A stretch of DNA of 41,453 nt from Candidatus Brocadia carolinensis (GCA_002009475.1 AYTS01000059.1:1-41453), one strand, 5' to 3'; counted from the stretch's first letter, positions 1 through 8,294 are shown. The notes: generated by a model from the letters alone, not told the origin. A program made the numbers and translations.

Positions 1-65
1 CAAGTGCAATTAATAGCAGGAGTAAAGGAACAAGTCAAGCGCTAAATAAGTCGTAAAGCATTGAA

Positions 66-100
66 AAGTCATAAGTTGTGTGCGAAACAATTTATGACTT
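66..100. terminator. Stem-loop, terminator-like
   Basis: Arms at 66-79 and 87-100 (AAGTCATAAGTTGT and ACAATTTATGACTT) pair over 14 positions with one mismatch around a 7-base loop, followed after a few A's by a T7 run at 108-114. It could be a rho-independent terminator of whatever lies to the left, or part of the degraded insertion sequence that follows. Confidence 0.35.
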
Positions 101-136
101 AAAAATATTTTTTTACAAACGTTTTTTAACAAAGTA

Positions 137-430
137 ATGAAAAGAGGGCATCACATCTATTTGATTCAGGATAATGCCTCCTATCATAAGAAACCGGAAA
201 TCTAAGACTGGTTTACAGAAAACGGAAAATATCGGGAGGTATTCAATCTGCCGCCCTATTGCCCAGAATTAAATTCTACAGAGCAGCTTTGGCATTATAC
301 CCGAATGCAGGCTACGCATAATCGATACTACGACTCGAAAGATGCGCTCTGCAATGCCCTATTTCTAACCTTCAGAGCCATACAGAAAAACCCAAATTTA
401 ATGTATGGCCTATTGATGCCCTTTTTTTAG
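137..430 (+). pseudogene. IS630-family transposase, C-terminal remnant
   Basis: The reading frame from the ATG at 137 gives the C-terminal catalytic half of an IS630/Tc1-mariner type DDE transposase. The second catalytic Asp lies in the motif IQDNASYH, and the third acidic residue in LPPYCPELNSTEQLW. An in-frame TAA at 188-190 interrupts the frame right after YHKKPEI, and the N-terminal half with the first Asp is absent. The remnant ends at TAG 428-430. It is therefore a dead fragment. Its neighbour to the right is a second unrelated IS remnant, so the window opens in a small IS graveyard. Confidence 0.8.
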
Positions 431-457
431 TTATCATGTCGTTTTATTTATGCGCAT

Positions 458-1022
458 CTATTGCGCATCTATATAGACTCCGGTTTGGCCAGGGAAGAGC
501 ATTTGACTGACAAAGGGACGTTCGTCAGCTTTGCACTTAGAGAGAAAGAGTTTTGATGGAATCGATTGGTTGATATCAAAGCCAGGATGCGCCTTTGCTT
601 TCTTGCAATCGTTACGATAGTCGGCCCAGTGCATGGAAAGAACCGCATCGATCAATGAACCATCAATGGCTACGAGATTTCCCAGTTCTGCATGCTCCCT
701 GGACAGGATTTTGGCTGCTTTTGCCTGAAGTTGTTGGAATACGTAGGTTAACTGTTCGAGACCGCGGGAATTTATGGCTTCAAAGAAACGGCTCTTTTTT
801 ATCCCTCTGGGTGGTGCTATCACTTCACGCGCAAAGTCGTCTTCTTCGAAAGTTTACAGGAGATGTCGCCTTGAAGTATGCTCCTCAAGGGGGTAAAAAA
901 ACTAACAACTTCAGTTGATGTTCAAAATTCATTTGCAAAGATTTATTTCCCCGTGCCTCAAGCGGAGACATGTCGATAAAAACAGATTCAGCAGGTTGCC
1001 ACAAGTCGTAAAACGGTGATGC
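458..1022 (-). pseudogene. IS4-type transposase, N-terminal and middle part, frameshifted
   Basis: On the minus strand the stretch from about 1019 down to 458 reads as an IS4-type transposase in pieces. The start region FYDLWQPAESVFIDMS and the segment MNFEHQLKLLVF (ATG at 932) come first. After a frameshift and a stop at 854-856, the frame from 850 to 458 gives EEDDFAREVIAPPRGIKKS, then SRFFEAINSRGLEQL and the first DDE-type motif NLVAIDGSLIDAV. The frame stops at GQTGVYIDAQ, where an intact transposase would continue, so the catalytic C-terminus is missing. The upstream terminal inverted repeat of the element is at 1181-1210. A differently deleted relative sits at 27034-27416. Confidence 0.75.
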
Positions 1023-1180
1023 GTTTTGTTTTTTGTCTTAAGGATGAAAGGTGTGCGGCGTTTTTCGTAACTCCTATAGTTAGGGTTTTTATGAAAAATT
1101 TTCCGAATACTTTCTGCTGAATTGTCAAGTAATATATCTCCTCAAAACAGTATTTTTTTCATTTTTTCCTGATATCAGTT

Positions 1181-1210
1181 TTACGCAATTTCCTAACCGG
1201 ACAACGCTGG
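1181..1210. repeat. Terminal inverted repeat of the IS4 remnant
   Basis: Read on the minus strand from 1210, the sequence is CCAGCGTTGTCCGGTTAGGA and continues for about ten more bases. It matches the sequence at 27034-27062 at about 26 of 29 positions, and in both places it lies at the outer edge of an IS4 remnant, in the orientations expected of left and right ends. It overlaps the last codons of the hydrolase gene at 1193-1840. Confidence 0.6.
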
Positions 1211-1840
1211 AAAAAAGGGATTATGTTGTTTCTCCTCTCCTATAGTGGTGAATGTCCCATGTCCTGGATATACGAGTACCTGATCTTCCAGGGTAAAGAG
1301 GCGTGTTTTTATTGAGTTAATGAGCTTCGTATAAGAACCACCGTAGAGATCTGTCCTCCCGATCGAGTCTGCAAAAAGGGTGTCTCCAACAAATACCGCA
1401 TTATCAATGAGGAAACAGGCGCTCCCGGAAGAATGTCCGGGGGTGTGTATGACACGCAGCTTCTCCGCTCCAATAAATATTTCATCGTTGTCAACCAGTG
1501 GTTTGTCAACCGTGGGAATAGCAATGGCTGGCAGGCCAAAAGCAGCAGTTTGTTCATTGAGATGATTCAGAAGTGGAATATCTTCCCGATGAAGCAAGAA
1601 TTTTGCACCGGTTAAATTCTGTAAAGGTCTGACTCCGCCCACATGATCAAAGTGGGCATGAGTATTGATGAGAAATTGCAGGGTGAGATTGTGTTTCTTG
1701 AGAAGCTTTAGAATTTCTTCGTGGTCTCCGCCAGCATCAATGACTATCGCCTTATTATCTTTTTTAGATCCAATAATAAAGCAGTTTACCGCGAGGGGAC
1801 CTACCACCAGTGTTTCAAAGATTATATCAGGCAAATTCAT
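1193..1840 (-). CDS. Metallo-beta-lactamase fold hydrolase (glyoxalase II-like, YcbL type)
   Basis: This 215-residue protein carries the whole metallo-beta-lactamase metal site: H61-x-H63-x-D65-H66 in NTHAHFDHVGG, H136 in HTPGHSSGS, D153 in GDTLF and H194 in YPGHG. Length and motifs fit the small cytosolic glyoxalase II-like thioesterases, which hydrolyse thioester-type adducts; the true substrate is not visible. The start codon overlaps the stop of the upstream zinc-ribbon gene (ATGA at 1837-1840), which suggests translational coupling. The natural family ending NPFF is followed by PALSG and TAG, and those last codons are bases of an insertion-sequence end (1181-1210), so the extreme C-terminus was replaced by an IS insertion. 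The catalytic core is complete. Confidence 0.85.
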   Translation of the reverse strand: MNLPDIIFETLVVGPLAVNCFIIGSKKDNKAIVIDAGGDHEEILKLLKKHNLTLQFLINTHAHFDHVGGVRPLQNLTGAKFLLHREDIPLLNHLNEQTAAFGLPAIAIPTVDKPLVDNDEIFIGAEKLRVIHTPGHSSGSACFLIDNAVFVGDTLFADSIGRTDLYGGSYTKLINSIKTRLFTLEDQVLVYPGHGTFTTIGEEKQHNPFFPALSG

Positions 1841-2082
1841 CCGGTAGCAAATCTGCTTTTGCAGTAATATTGAAAAGCTCTTTTATTAAAAGATTCATTT
1901 TCCATGGAATTTTTTACATCTATGGTTTCTTTAGCAAATGTGCTATGACAACTCTTACAGCACCACAACTCGTGATTTTCGAATAGCCCCTTTTGTTTTT
2001 GCAACCCGATGAATATGAAAGAATATCCCTTACAATGAGGACATACAAACTCATTTTGCATATTATTTCCATTAATAACCAT
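1837..2082 (-). CDS. Small zinc-ribbon protein of unknown function
   Basis: The protein has two Cys pairs, CPHC near the N-terminus and CKSC (preceded by another Cys) about 30 residues later, typical of a four-Cys zinc ribbon, followed by a charged tail. I choose the ATG at 2082 (MVINGNNMQNEF) because an AGAAAGG sequence stands about 9 bases before it. The frame is open further upstream to a TTG at 2172, but nothing upstream looks like a conserved extension or a better ribosome binding site. Its stop overlaps the start of the hydrolase gene, so the two are probably one operon. Function unknown; a nucleic-acid or metal-binding accessory role is only a guess. Confidence 0.6.
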   Translation of the reverse strand: MVINGNNMQNEFVCPHCKGYSFIFIGLQKQKGLFENHELWCCKSCHSTFAKETIDVKNSMENESFNKRAFQYYCKSRFATG

Positions 2083-2240
2083 ATTGTCAATCCCTTTCTT
2101 CTCAGGACCCATAGTTATTAAGATTCTCATGACACTGCGTATGATATTTATTGGTAAGGTAATGTTCCTCAAAAATTGAGGAATCTATACTTTACCCGGT
2201 GGTGCCATGATGGATCTTTGTATGTCTCTGAATTACCCTT

Positions 2241-2267
2241 GTATACAACAAATTAATTGTTGTATAC
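2241..2267. promoter_or_regulatory. 27-bp palindrome, possible operator
   Basis: GTATACAACAA and TTGTTGTATAC form a perfect 11-bp inverted repeat separated by five A/T bases. It lies about 160 bp upstream of the zinc-ribbon start and just past the 3' end of the Cys-rich mini-gene. Symmetric TTGTATAC-type half sites are common for GntR-family and other dimeric regulators, but no regulator gene lies next to it. There is no T-run, so a terminator is less likely. Confidence 0.4.
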
Positions 2268-2304
2268 TATTCCATTATTCTTTTTCAAATCACGCTTTTT
2301 GTTA

Positions 2305-2418
2305 TTACGAGAGCGCGATTTTTAAATGGATCGATGCCTTTACCTCACAACAACAAACATCACACTCATGAGGACATTCGTTACAATGCGAGCAATCGTC
2401 CTTGAAGTGTTTTTTCAT
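2305..2418 (-). CDS. 37-residue Cys-rich protein, possible metal or Fe-S binder
   Basis: A short frame on the minus strand runs from ATG 2416-2418 to TAA 2305-2307. It encodes MKKHFKDD, then CSHCNECPHECDVCCC, then a 13-residue tail. Seven Cys and three His fall within the first 24 residues. The spacing CxxCxxCxxxCxxC resembles the cluster motif of bacterial ferredoxins, but the rest of a ferredoxin is missing, so simple metal chelation is equally possible. AGCAGG lies about 6 bases before the ATG. Such a dense Cys pattern is unlikely in a chance frame. Function unknown. Confidence 0.5.
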   Translation of the reverse strand: MKKHFKDDCSHCNECPHECDVCCCEVKASIHLKIALS

Positions 2419-2722
2419 GCTAGACCTGCTCTTTCTTATTCAAAATATAAGTGTTTACTTCTGTAATATTCGTTTGAATGCGTATGCTCCAGAAACAGTT
2501 TATAATTCATGTATTTTATCCAAATTTGTAATTCTTGAAATTCTTTTTCATCATTCAGGGTATGCATGCCAATATATTGATTCACAGCAAATACGTTTAT
2601 CATAATAATTGGATGCAAATTGTTTCACTTAAATGACCATTGAGTTAATAAAGCAACTTCATCTTTATCAGGAAAAACAATTTTATTATCGGCCTTTTGG
2701 TTGAGTAATTTAGAAATTTCGT

Positions 2723-3664
2723 ATGGACCTTACCCCGAAGCTACATCTGGAAATTGGCAACTATATAAAATACCTGGATGATATTCTTAATAAATGTGAT
2801 AAGGGCATTGAATACTGCAAGATATGTCCCAATGAATTTGTATGTTCTGAGTTGGAAAAGGATGATTTTGGTTTACATGGTACAACCGTATCAGACGTAT
2901 TAACTGCAATCCAATATGCTCTCAATAAAATCCCAGGCTATCTAAATCCTGAGAAACGGAAAGAGCTCAAGGATCGTATTAAAAGTTACATCAACGAGGC
3001 ACCTTTACCTGAAAGGGGAATCTGGGAAGATAGTCTCCTGGACATCCTCATTGATGATAAGCTTGCAAACCCTACATATAAGCCCAAACCAAAAATAGGT
3101 GAGGTCAGGACGCTTCTTACCTATAATTCCAAGATAAGTTTTTCTGCCTGTCTGAGATGTGAATTTCTGGAAGATGCAACTTCATTGCAAGATTCCACTG
3201 CTATATTACCGAAAAATATTTCTTCACACAGCATTAAGCTGGTAAACCAATTTATTCAATCTAAGCACATCAATAAGACAACCCTACCCACAACAACCCA
3301 AATAAAATACCGTTTTGAAGAAGACATGACAAAGATGGTCTCCAGCTGCAACATACAAAACACAGGGCTTCCGGCAGCCCTCTGTTATTATGCCATGATT
3401 ATGAAGCAACCTATCCCCGGAACCATTGCAGTAACTGGAGGATTAGGCGAAGATGGAGGAGCAATACCTTCCGAATCTCTTGATAATAAAATAGAAGTTG
3501 TTTTAAGGGAATTGCATTTCATAGACAAAATCATCGTTGCCAAGGGCTCTTCAGTAAATATTTTTGTGCCTAACTACGTGAGTATAATTGAGGTTGGTAA
3601 TTTCAAACAAGCGGTAGATATTGTACTAAACAGGAATACTGTTGATCAAAGAGAGGATGTATAA
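2723..3664 (+). CDS. Protein with C-terminal Lon-like (S16-type) domain, probably inactive
   Basis: This 313-residue protein has an N-terminal Cys cluster (C25, C32, C35, C41; KICPNEFVC) and a C-terminal region, about 205-305, that follows the proteolytic domain of Lon. The stretch from GLPAALCYYAMIMKQPIP through AVTGGLGEDGGAIP to DNKIEVVLREL and IIVAKG lines up with Lon from its catalytic loop to the following beta strand. In this alignment the Lys of the Ser-Lys dyad is kept (K256), but the nucleophile Ser falls on N213 or T214, so classical protease activity is doubtful. No ATPase domain is present. It could be a pseudoprotease, as in the C-terminal domain of RadA. The next gene starts on the base after its stop, so they are surely co-transcribed. 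Confidence 0.5.
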   Translation: MDLTPKLHLEIGNYIKYLDDILNKCDKGIEYCKICPNEFVCSELEKDDFGLHGTTVSDVLTAIQYALNKIPGYLNPEKRKELKDRIKSYINEAPLPERGIWEDSLLDILIDDKLANPTYKPKPKIGEVRTLLTYNSKISFSACLRCEFLEDATSLQDSTAILPKNISSHSIKLVNQFIQSKHINKTTLPTTTQIKYRFEEDMTKMVSSCNIQNTGLPAALCYYAMIMKQPIPGTIAVTGGLGEDGGAIPSESLDNKIEVVLRELHFIDKIIVAKGSSVNIFVPNYVSIIEVGNFKQAVDIVLNRNTVDQREDV

Positions 3665-4117
3665 ATGTTAAAACCGTTTTTTATTATCGTATTATCGTTG
3701 TTTCTAATAACATGGCCAGGAATTGAAAATACTCATGCCGATACGGCAAATACCCGGATCAAAAATATTCAGTATTCGCCAAGTCCATCGATTGACATAG
3801 ATCGCCGCCCTGATACCGAGGATATTTTAAGAACCCCCTTGAGCAAGATTGAATACATAACAAGCCAAGCTACTGGCATAGGGTATGGTCGTCCTGGTAC
3901 CGAGGAGTATCTCAATGCGGAAATTCTGGTCAAACTCAAGGATGATACTAATATGTACGGGTTTAGTTTGGTATTTACTGACGCTTACGGTCGTGGGGCG
4001 AGTAAGGCAATGTTTGACACTCTCCTGGCTGCCTTTGTAAGCGATCTGAAAGTAGAAATTTTATATTACAAAAAAAACGGGGCAAAACAAATTGTAAGGG
4101 TTACGATTAGGAAATAG
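3665..4117 (+). CDS. Exported protein of unknown function
   Basis: The N-terminus is a clear Sec signal peptide: MLKPFF, a hydrophobic stretch to about residue 18, and a likely cut after HADA-like residues near 25-27. The mature part is about 125 residues with no motif I recognise. The C-terminal half alternates strands (AEILVKLKDD, YGFSLVFTDAYGRG, LKVEILYYKK, IVRVTIRK), suggesting a small beta-sandwich in the periplasm. The gene begins directly after the stop of the Lon-like gene with no gap, so the two form a bicistronic unit, though one product is apparently cytosolic and the other exported. Confidence 0.65.
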   Translation: MLKPFFIIVLSLFLITWPGIENTHADTANTRIKNIQYSPSPSIDIDRRPDTEDILRTPLSKIEYITSQATGIGYGRPGTEEYLNAEILVKLKDDTNMYGFSLVFTDAYGRGASKAMFDTLLAAFVSDLKVEILYYKKNGAKQIVRVTIRK

Positions 4118-4197
4118 GGATATTCTGTATTATCACACACGTATTCCAGCAATACCAGGTATGTCGGGAATATAAAAATTGTCTTTTCGGATACAAA

Positions 4198-5679
4198 TTA
4201 TAACTTTACCGTTAATCCCTGAGCCATCTTGATTTCTTTTGCGTAGTTCATCGTCCATGCCGTACGGTGTGTAACGACATCGATCAGAGTGCTTGCCGAT
4301 GGCAAGCCGGTTCCGCTCTTTTTTACTCCACCGAAAGGTAAATGTACCTCCGCCCCAATCGTTGGTAGGTTTACATAGCCAAGTCCGTATTCACAATCAT
4401 CCCGGATTCTCTTCGCCTTCCTGTAATCCTCGGTAATCACTGCACAGGAAAGACCGTAATCGGTATCGTTGTACACCTCGATAGCCTCATGAATACTTTT
4501 AACAGGAATTATTGCAACATGTGGTCCAAAAACCTCTTCTCGGAGCACTCTACTCTTCGCATTATTTTGCATACGATACACAAAGGGCGACATGAAGTAC
4601 CCCTTTTTATACGGCTCACTCTCAAGAATCCCCCCATTGCACAACACCTCTGCCCCTTCTTTCCTGGCCAAATCATTGTATCGTACAATCTTTTCCGTTG
4701 CCGCCTGATTAATCACCGGCCCCATAAACACGGTTTCATCCAGAGGATTGCCAATCTTTATTCTTTTCGTCAGCTCTATAAACTTCTTCTCAAAAGCATG
4801 TAACACTTTTTCATGCACAATAAGCCTGCTTGCTGAGGTACATCTCTGTCCCGACGTCTTAAAGGCGCTGATAACGGCTGCATTCACTGCAATATCCAGG
4901 TTGGCATCATCAAGAACAATTATGGCATTTTTCCCGCCCATCTCACAGGCACACATCTTGTCAGGAAACCCGGCAACTATCTGTTTTATCCCTGAACCCA
5001 CATCATTCGAGCCAACAAACAACACAACGTGAACATCAGGATGTTTCACCAGTAAATCGCCGCATCCTCCATGGACAACGTTGATCACGCCCGGCGGAAA
5101 CCCTGCCTTATGGGCATATTCGGCAATCTTATGTGCTGTACACGCAGTTTCCCTGGATGGCTTGAGAATAACCGTATTCCCTTCCACGACTGAAGGACAG
5201 ATGAGCCACAAGGGGATGGCAAAAGGAAAATTCCACGGCGTAATTGCCGCAACAACCCCTTTTGGTTTCCGGCGTAAGAATGCGTCTTTTTCTGGAATCT
5301 CCGAATCAATCACATCACCATGGGGCATCCTCACCGTACCAAATACATACTGGCACATATGGATGCCTTCCGTTACGTCTGCCCGGCCCTCTACGATCCC
5401 CTTCCCGCACTCCTTCGTAACCAGCCGGGATATTTCCTCATGTTCTTTTTTCAGAAGCTGGGTAAATTCATCCAGATACCCACCGCGTTTAATACGTGAC
5501 AAACATCTCCATCCATTATAGGCAGCTTTTGCTGCGCTTACCGCATTATCTACATCCTTTACCGCAGAAAGCGGAAATGTTCCCAATACCTCATCACGAT
5601 TAGCAGGATTCCTGCTTTCAAACTGGTCCCCGGAGGCGCCGTCCACAAAGACCCCATGAATATAATTTTTCCCTTCCAT
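4198..5679 (-). CDS. NAD(P)-dependent aldehyde dehydrogenase
   Basis: A full-length ALDH-superfamily enzyme of 493 residues that oxidises an aldehyde to the acid. All key residues are visible: N150 in TPWNFPF, K173 in ILKPS for cofactor binding, general base E246 in ACEMGGKN and catalytic Cys C280 in SGQRCTSAS, plus PFGGVKKSGTG near the C-terminus. The pattern is close to succinate- or alpha-ketoglutaric-semialdehyde dehydrogenases, but the substrate cannot be read from sequence. An ATG six codons upstream (5697) is in frame, yet GGGAGGA sits about 9 bases before the ATG at 5677-5679, so I take the latter. It stands alone; the gap upstream holds repeat family A. Confidence 0.85.
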   Translation of the reverse strand: MEGKNYIHGVFVDGASGDQFESRNPANRDEVLGTFPLSAVKDVDNAVSAAKAAYNGWRCLSRIKRGGYLDEFTQLLKKEHEEISRLVTKECGKGIVEGRADVTEGIHMCQYVFGTVRMPHGDVIDSEIPEKDAFLRRKPKGVVAAITPWNFPFAIPLWLICPSVVEGNTVILKPSRETACTAHKIAEYAHKAGFPPGVINVVHGGCGDLLVKHPDVHVVLFVGSNDVGSGIKQIVAGFPDKMCACEMGGKNAIIVLDDANLDIAVNAAVISAFKTSGQRCTSASRLIVHEKVLHAFEKKFIELTKRIKIGNPLDETVFMGPVINQAATEKIVRYNDLARKEGAEVLCNGGILESEPYKKGYFMSPFVYRMQNNAKSRVLREEVFGPHVAIIPVKSIHEAIEVYNDTDYGLSCAVITEDYRKAKRIRDDCEYGLGYVNLPTIGAEVHLPFGGVKKSGTGLPSASTLIDVVTHRTAWTMNYAKEIKMAQGLTVKL

Positions 5680-5724
5680 GATTGGTATTCCTCCCATAAA
5701 GTCTTTTCGTCATTTCTCCTGCGA

Positions 5725-5816
5725 ATTAGGCCTTCGTCGATTTACCCCCCTGTTTCCACCCGTTTACAGGGGGACTATGGGGGGTGATTGAAATTCCTAT
5801 ACCTTATATTGGTATA
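5725..5816. repeat. Dispersed repeat A, copy 1
   Basis: A roughly 90-bp unit beginning ATTAGGCCTTCG and ending ATACCTTA. Inside it, CCCCCTGT and ACAGGGGG form an 8-bp stem, followed by CTATGGGGGGTGATTGA. The same unit recurs at 31271-31356 and, cut short, at 41239-41282. No coding capacity. The rest of the 5680-6044 gap holds C-rich low-complexity sequence. Confidence 0.75.
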
Positions 5817-6044
5817 TACTAAAGTATACGCATTTTATGAGTTTTTGGACAAGATTTTTATGTTAATTAAGCAGATTTCCTGGTAATATGAATCACAAAA
5901 ATTCCCCTTAACTAGGGAACAAAGAGGCTGCAAAATGGCCCTGAAAAGAAAAACACAACCCCCTGAAAATCCTCCCCCTATCCCCCTCCATGAGGGAGGA
6001 GAAAGGGGAACTTAAAATGAAATATTTTGGTCGGGAATGTGTAT

Positions 6045-8198
6045 ATGGAATACGATATCTTTTTCAGTTATCCGCATAAAGACGCGAAAGAAGTCCAAAA
6101 TATCTTTCAGGCGCTTCAGGCTGAGGGATTAAAAGTCTGGATAGATAATAGCGAGATCCGCGACTTTGAAAGCATCACCAAATCCATCGTAGAGGGACTT
6201 GCGCATGCAAAAGTCCTTCTGGCATATTATTCACTCAACTACTGGCGCTCCCGCGCATGCCAGTGGGAATTGACCGCAGGATTCCTTGCTGCGCAACGCG
6301 AGGGTGAAGCGCGAAGGCGCATCCTGGTCATCAATCCGGAAGAAAAAGAAGGGCACATCCATCCTGTGGAACTCCGTGATGAACTCTTTCAGAAAGCGCC
6401 TGCGGATGCTGAGGCACTGAGAAAGCTTGTCCAGAGCGTAAAAGATCACATCTCAGGGATTAAAAACACGATCGGAGATATCCACGCCCTCACACAGCCC
6501 AGCTGGTACGGCAGGAAAGGCGCAGGCTCGAACAGGTTCGTGGGGAGACTTCCCGATATGTGGCGTATCCATTCGGCATTGCATGCCCTAAAAGTGCCCG
6601 TAATAACCGGTGCTGTGGCAAGCGCGGTCGTCCAGGTGCAGGGTATGGGCGGTGTGGGAAAATCGCTCCTTGCTGAGGAGTATGCCCTTCGCTATGCAGC
6701 AGCATTTCCAGGCGGTGTGTTCTGGCTCAGGGTACCCGGGAACGATGATCCAAAAGCGGTAATGGGAGAGGAGCGTGAAGCAGAGAGCATATGGCAGATC
6801 TCGGATTTTGCTATAAGTCTTGGCATATCTGTTAAGGACAGGAGCCCGGCGGAAATAGAAGCACATCTTACAAGAGAGCTTGAGCGCAGAGGGCTGCCGT
6901 ATTTATGGATTGTGGATGATGTTCCTTCAGGAATGGAAAGAAACGCGTTGCAAAAGTGGCAGGCGCCGCATCCGTCCGGAAAGACCCTTATTACCACACG
7001 CACAAAGGAGTATAACGCACTGGGAACACTCATTCCCCTGGGTATACTTGAACCCGAAGAGGCGTATGAACTTTTGACCTTACGGCGTAAACCAACAGGA
7101 AAGGCAGAAGAAGACGCTGCACGCATACTGACAGAGGATCTGGGGTATCATGCGCTGGCTGTGGATGTTACCGGCGCGCTGCTTGATGCAAAAAAAGGTT
7201 TACAGTCCTTTGCTGAATTCAGAAAGAACCTTGCTGACACCCAAAAAGATGAACTGGAATACGCCTCAAAACTGAAGGAACTACTTCCAACCGGGCATGA
7301 GAAGAGCATTGCCAGCACCCTCCTTCGCAGTATCCGGCAACTTGAACCTGAAGGGCTTGATTTCCTGCGTCTGGCATCTGTACTCGCTGTAGCCCAGATC
7401 CCTGCTTCCTTTGTTTCCTCGGTATTTTCTGAGGTAGATAAGCTGGATGAAGAGTCAGGCAATAATCGTGCAATGCTTGCCTTCAATCAGGTGGAAAATC
7501 TCTCTCTTGCAGAAGGGTCTGACGAAGAATCGGGAGCCAAAACCGTACACACCCTGATCTCGCGCACTGTGCGGTTTCGCGAAACGATGCCTGAGCGGAT
7601 AGATGTAATTCAGGCTGCGGCGGTCAGTGTTCTCACTGATAGACTTTCAGTAATAGCAGACGGCAGCATCCACAGCGAACTCAAACTCGAAGTCGCACAT
7701 GCACGGCAGCTTGTGAATAAGGGTGATGACATCTCAACAGCGAACCTTACTGGCTGGCTTGCAAGATACGATCATCAGCAGTGTGCATACCGATCCGCAG
7801 AAATGCTATTTCGCAGGGAGCTAGATATACAAAACCGCATACTGGGCGATGAGCACCCCAATACGCTTAGAACCATGAGCAACCTTGCGGTAACGCTTGG
7901 GGCTCAGGGCGATCTTGCCGGTGCGCGCAAACTCAACGAACAGGTGCTTGAAATCAGGCGAAGAATACTGGGCGATGAGCACCCAGATACGAGTAATTCA
8001 GCCTGCAACCTTGTTGTGACACTTTTTAATATGGGTGATGTTGAAAAAGCCCGTGAGATTCTCAGAGAGCATCTTCTCTGGCTGCTTTCCCGTGATCCCG
8101 CCACGCTTGAAGCAAACCAGCGGATGTTACGGGAGATTCTCACTGAGATCAAACCAAGAAGCAATCAGCCTGAGCAGCTGGAAGGTAATCCCGCATAA
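6045..8198 (+). CDS. TIR-NB-ARC-TPR protein (NLR-like, putative antiphage defence)
   Basis: About 717 residues in three parts. Residues 1-135 are a TIR domain: YDIFFSYPHKD, then VWIDNSEI, and CQWEL with the probable catalytic Glu at E75, as in NAD-cleaving TIR enzymes. Residues about 165-400 are an NB-ARC STAND ATPase: FVGRLPDMW, P-loop GMGGVGKS (200-207), Walker B LWIVDDV (287-293), sensor-like LITTRT (315-320). Residues about 585-690 contain two TPR units, each with ILGDEHPxT. By family knowledge the TPRs sense a trigger, NB-ARC oligomerises, and TIR depletes NAD; that role here is inferred. I start at ATG 6045 because it directly precedes the TIR fold; a TTG at 6027 is in frame. Base composition is visibly GC-richer than its neighbours, suggesting transfer. 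No partner gene is adjacent. Confidence 0.85.
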   Translation: MEYDIFFSYPHKDAKEVQNIFQALQAEGLKVWIDNSEIRDFESITKSIVEGLAHAKVLLAYYSLNYWRSRACQWELTAGFLAAQREGEARRRILVINPEEKEGHIHPVELRDELFQKAPADAEALRKLVQSVKDHISGIKNTIGDIHALTQPSWYGRKGAGSNRFVGRLPDMWRIHSALHALKVPVITGAVASAVVQVQGMGGVGKSLLAEEYALRYAAAFPGGVFWLRVPGNDDPKAVMGEEREAESIWQISDFAISLGISVKDRSPAEIEAHLTRELERRGLPYLWIVDDVPSGMERNALQKWQAPHPSGKTLITTRTKEYNALGTLIPLGILEPEEAYELLTLRRKPTGKAEEDAARILTEDLGYHALAVDVTGALLDAKKGLQSFAEFRKNLADTQKDELEYASKLKELLPTGHEKSIASTLLRSIRQLEPEGLDFLRLASVLAVAQIPASFVSSVFSEVDKLDEESGNNRAMLAFNQVENLSLAEGSDEESGAKTVHTLISRTVRFRETMPERIDVIQAAAVSVLTDRLSVIADGSIHSELKLEVAHARQLVNKGDDISTANLTGWLARYDHQQCAYRSAEMLFRRELDIQNRILGDEHPNTLRTMSNLAVTLGAQGDLAGARKLNEQVLEIRRRILGDEHPDTSNSACNLVVTLFNMGDVEKAREILREHLLWLLSRDPATLEANQRMLREILTEIKPRSNQPEQLEGNPA

Positions 8199-8294
8199 GG
8201 CCGGGTTACCGACTACATTCTTTTCCAGAGACCACACGGAGACTGTTCTGTGAGGACACCACAAGTTGCAAGTGGCTGTCCCTAATGGTTGAAT

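Noticed and set aside
595..918. Plus-strand frame of 107 codons
   Set aside because: It is the complement of the IS4 transposase remnant and shows no protein pattern of its own.
2436..2618. Minus-strand frame of 60 codons, or 43 codons from the ATG at 2567 (MHTLNDEKEFQEL)
   Set aside because: It has acceptable composition and precedes the Cys mini-gene, but no ribosome site and no recognisable pattern. Left out as unsupported.
6692..7486. Long minus-strand frames within the TIR gene
   Set aside because: Ser- and Arg-rich translations typical of the antisense of a GC-rich coding gene.
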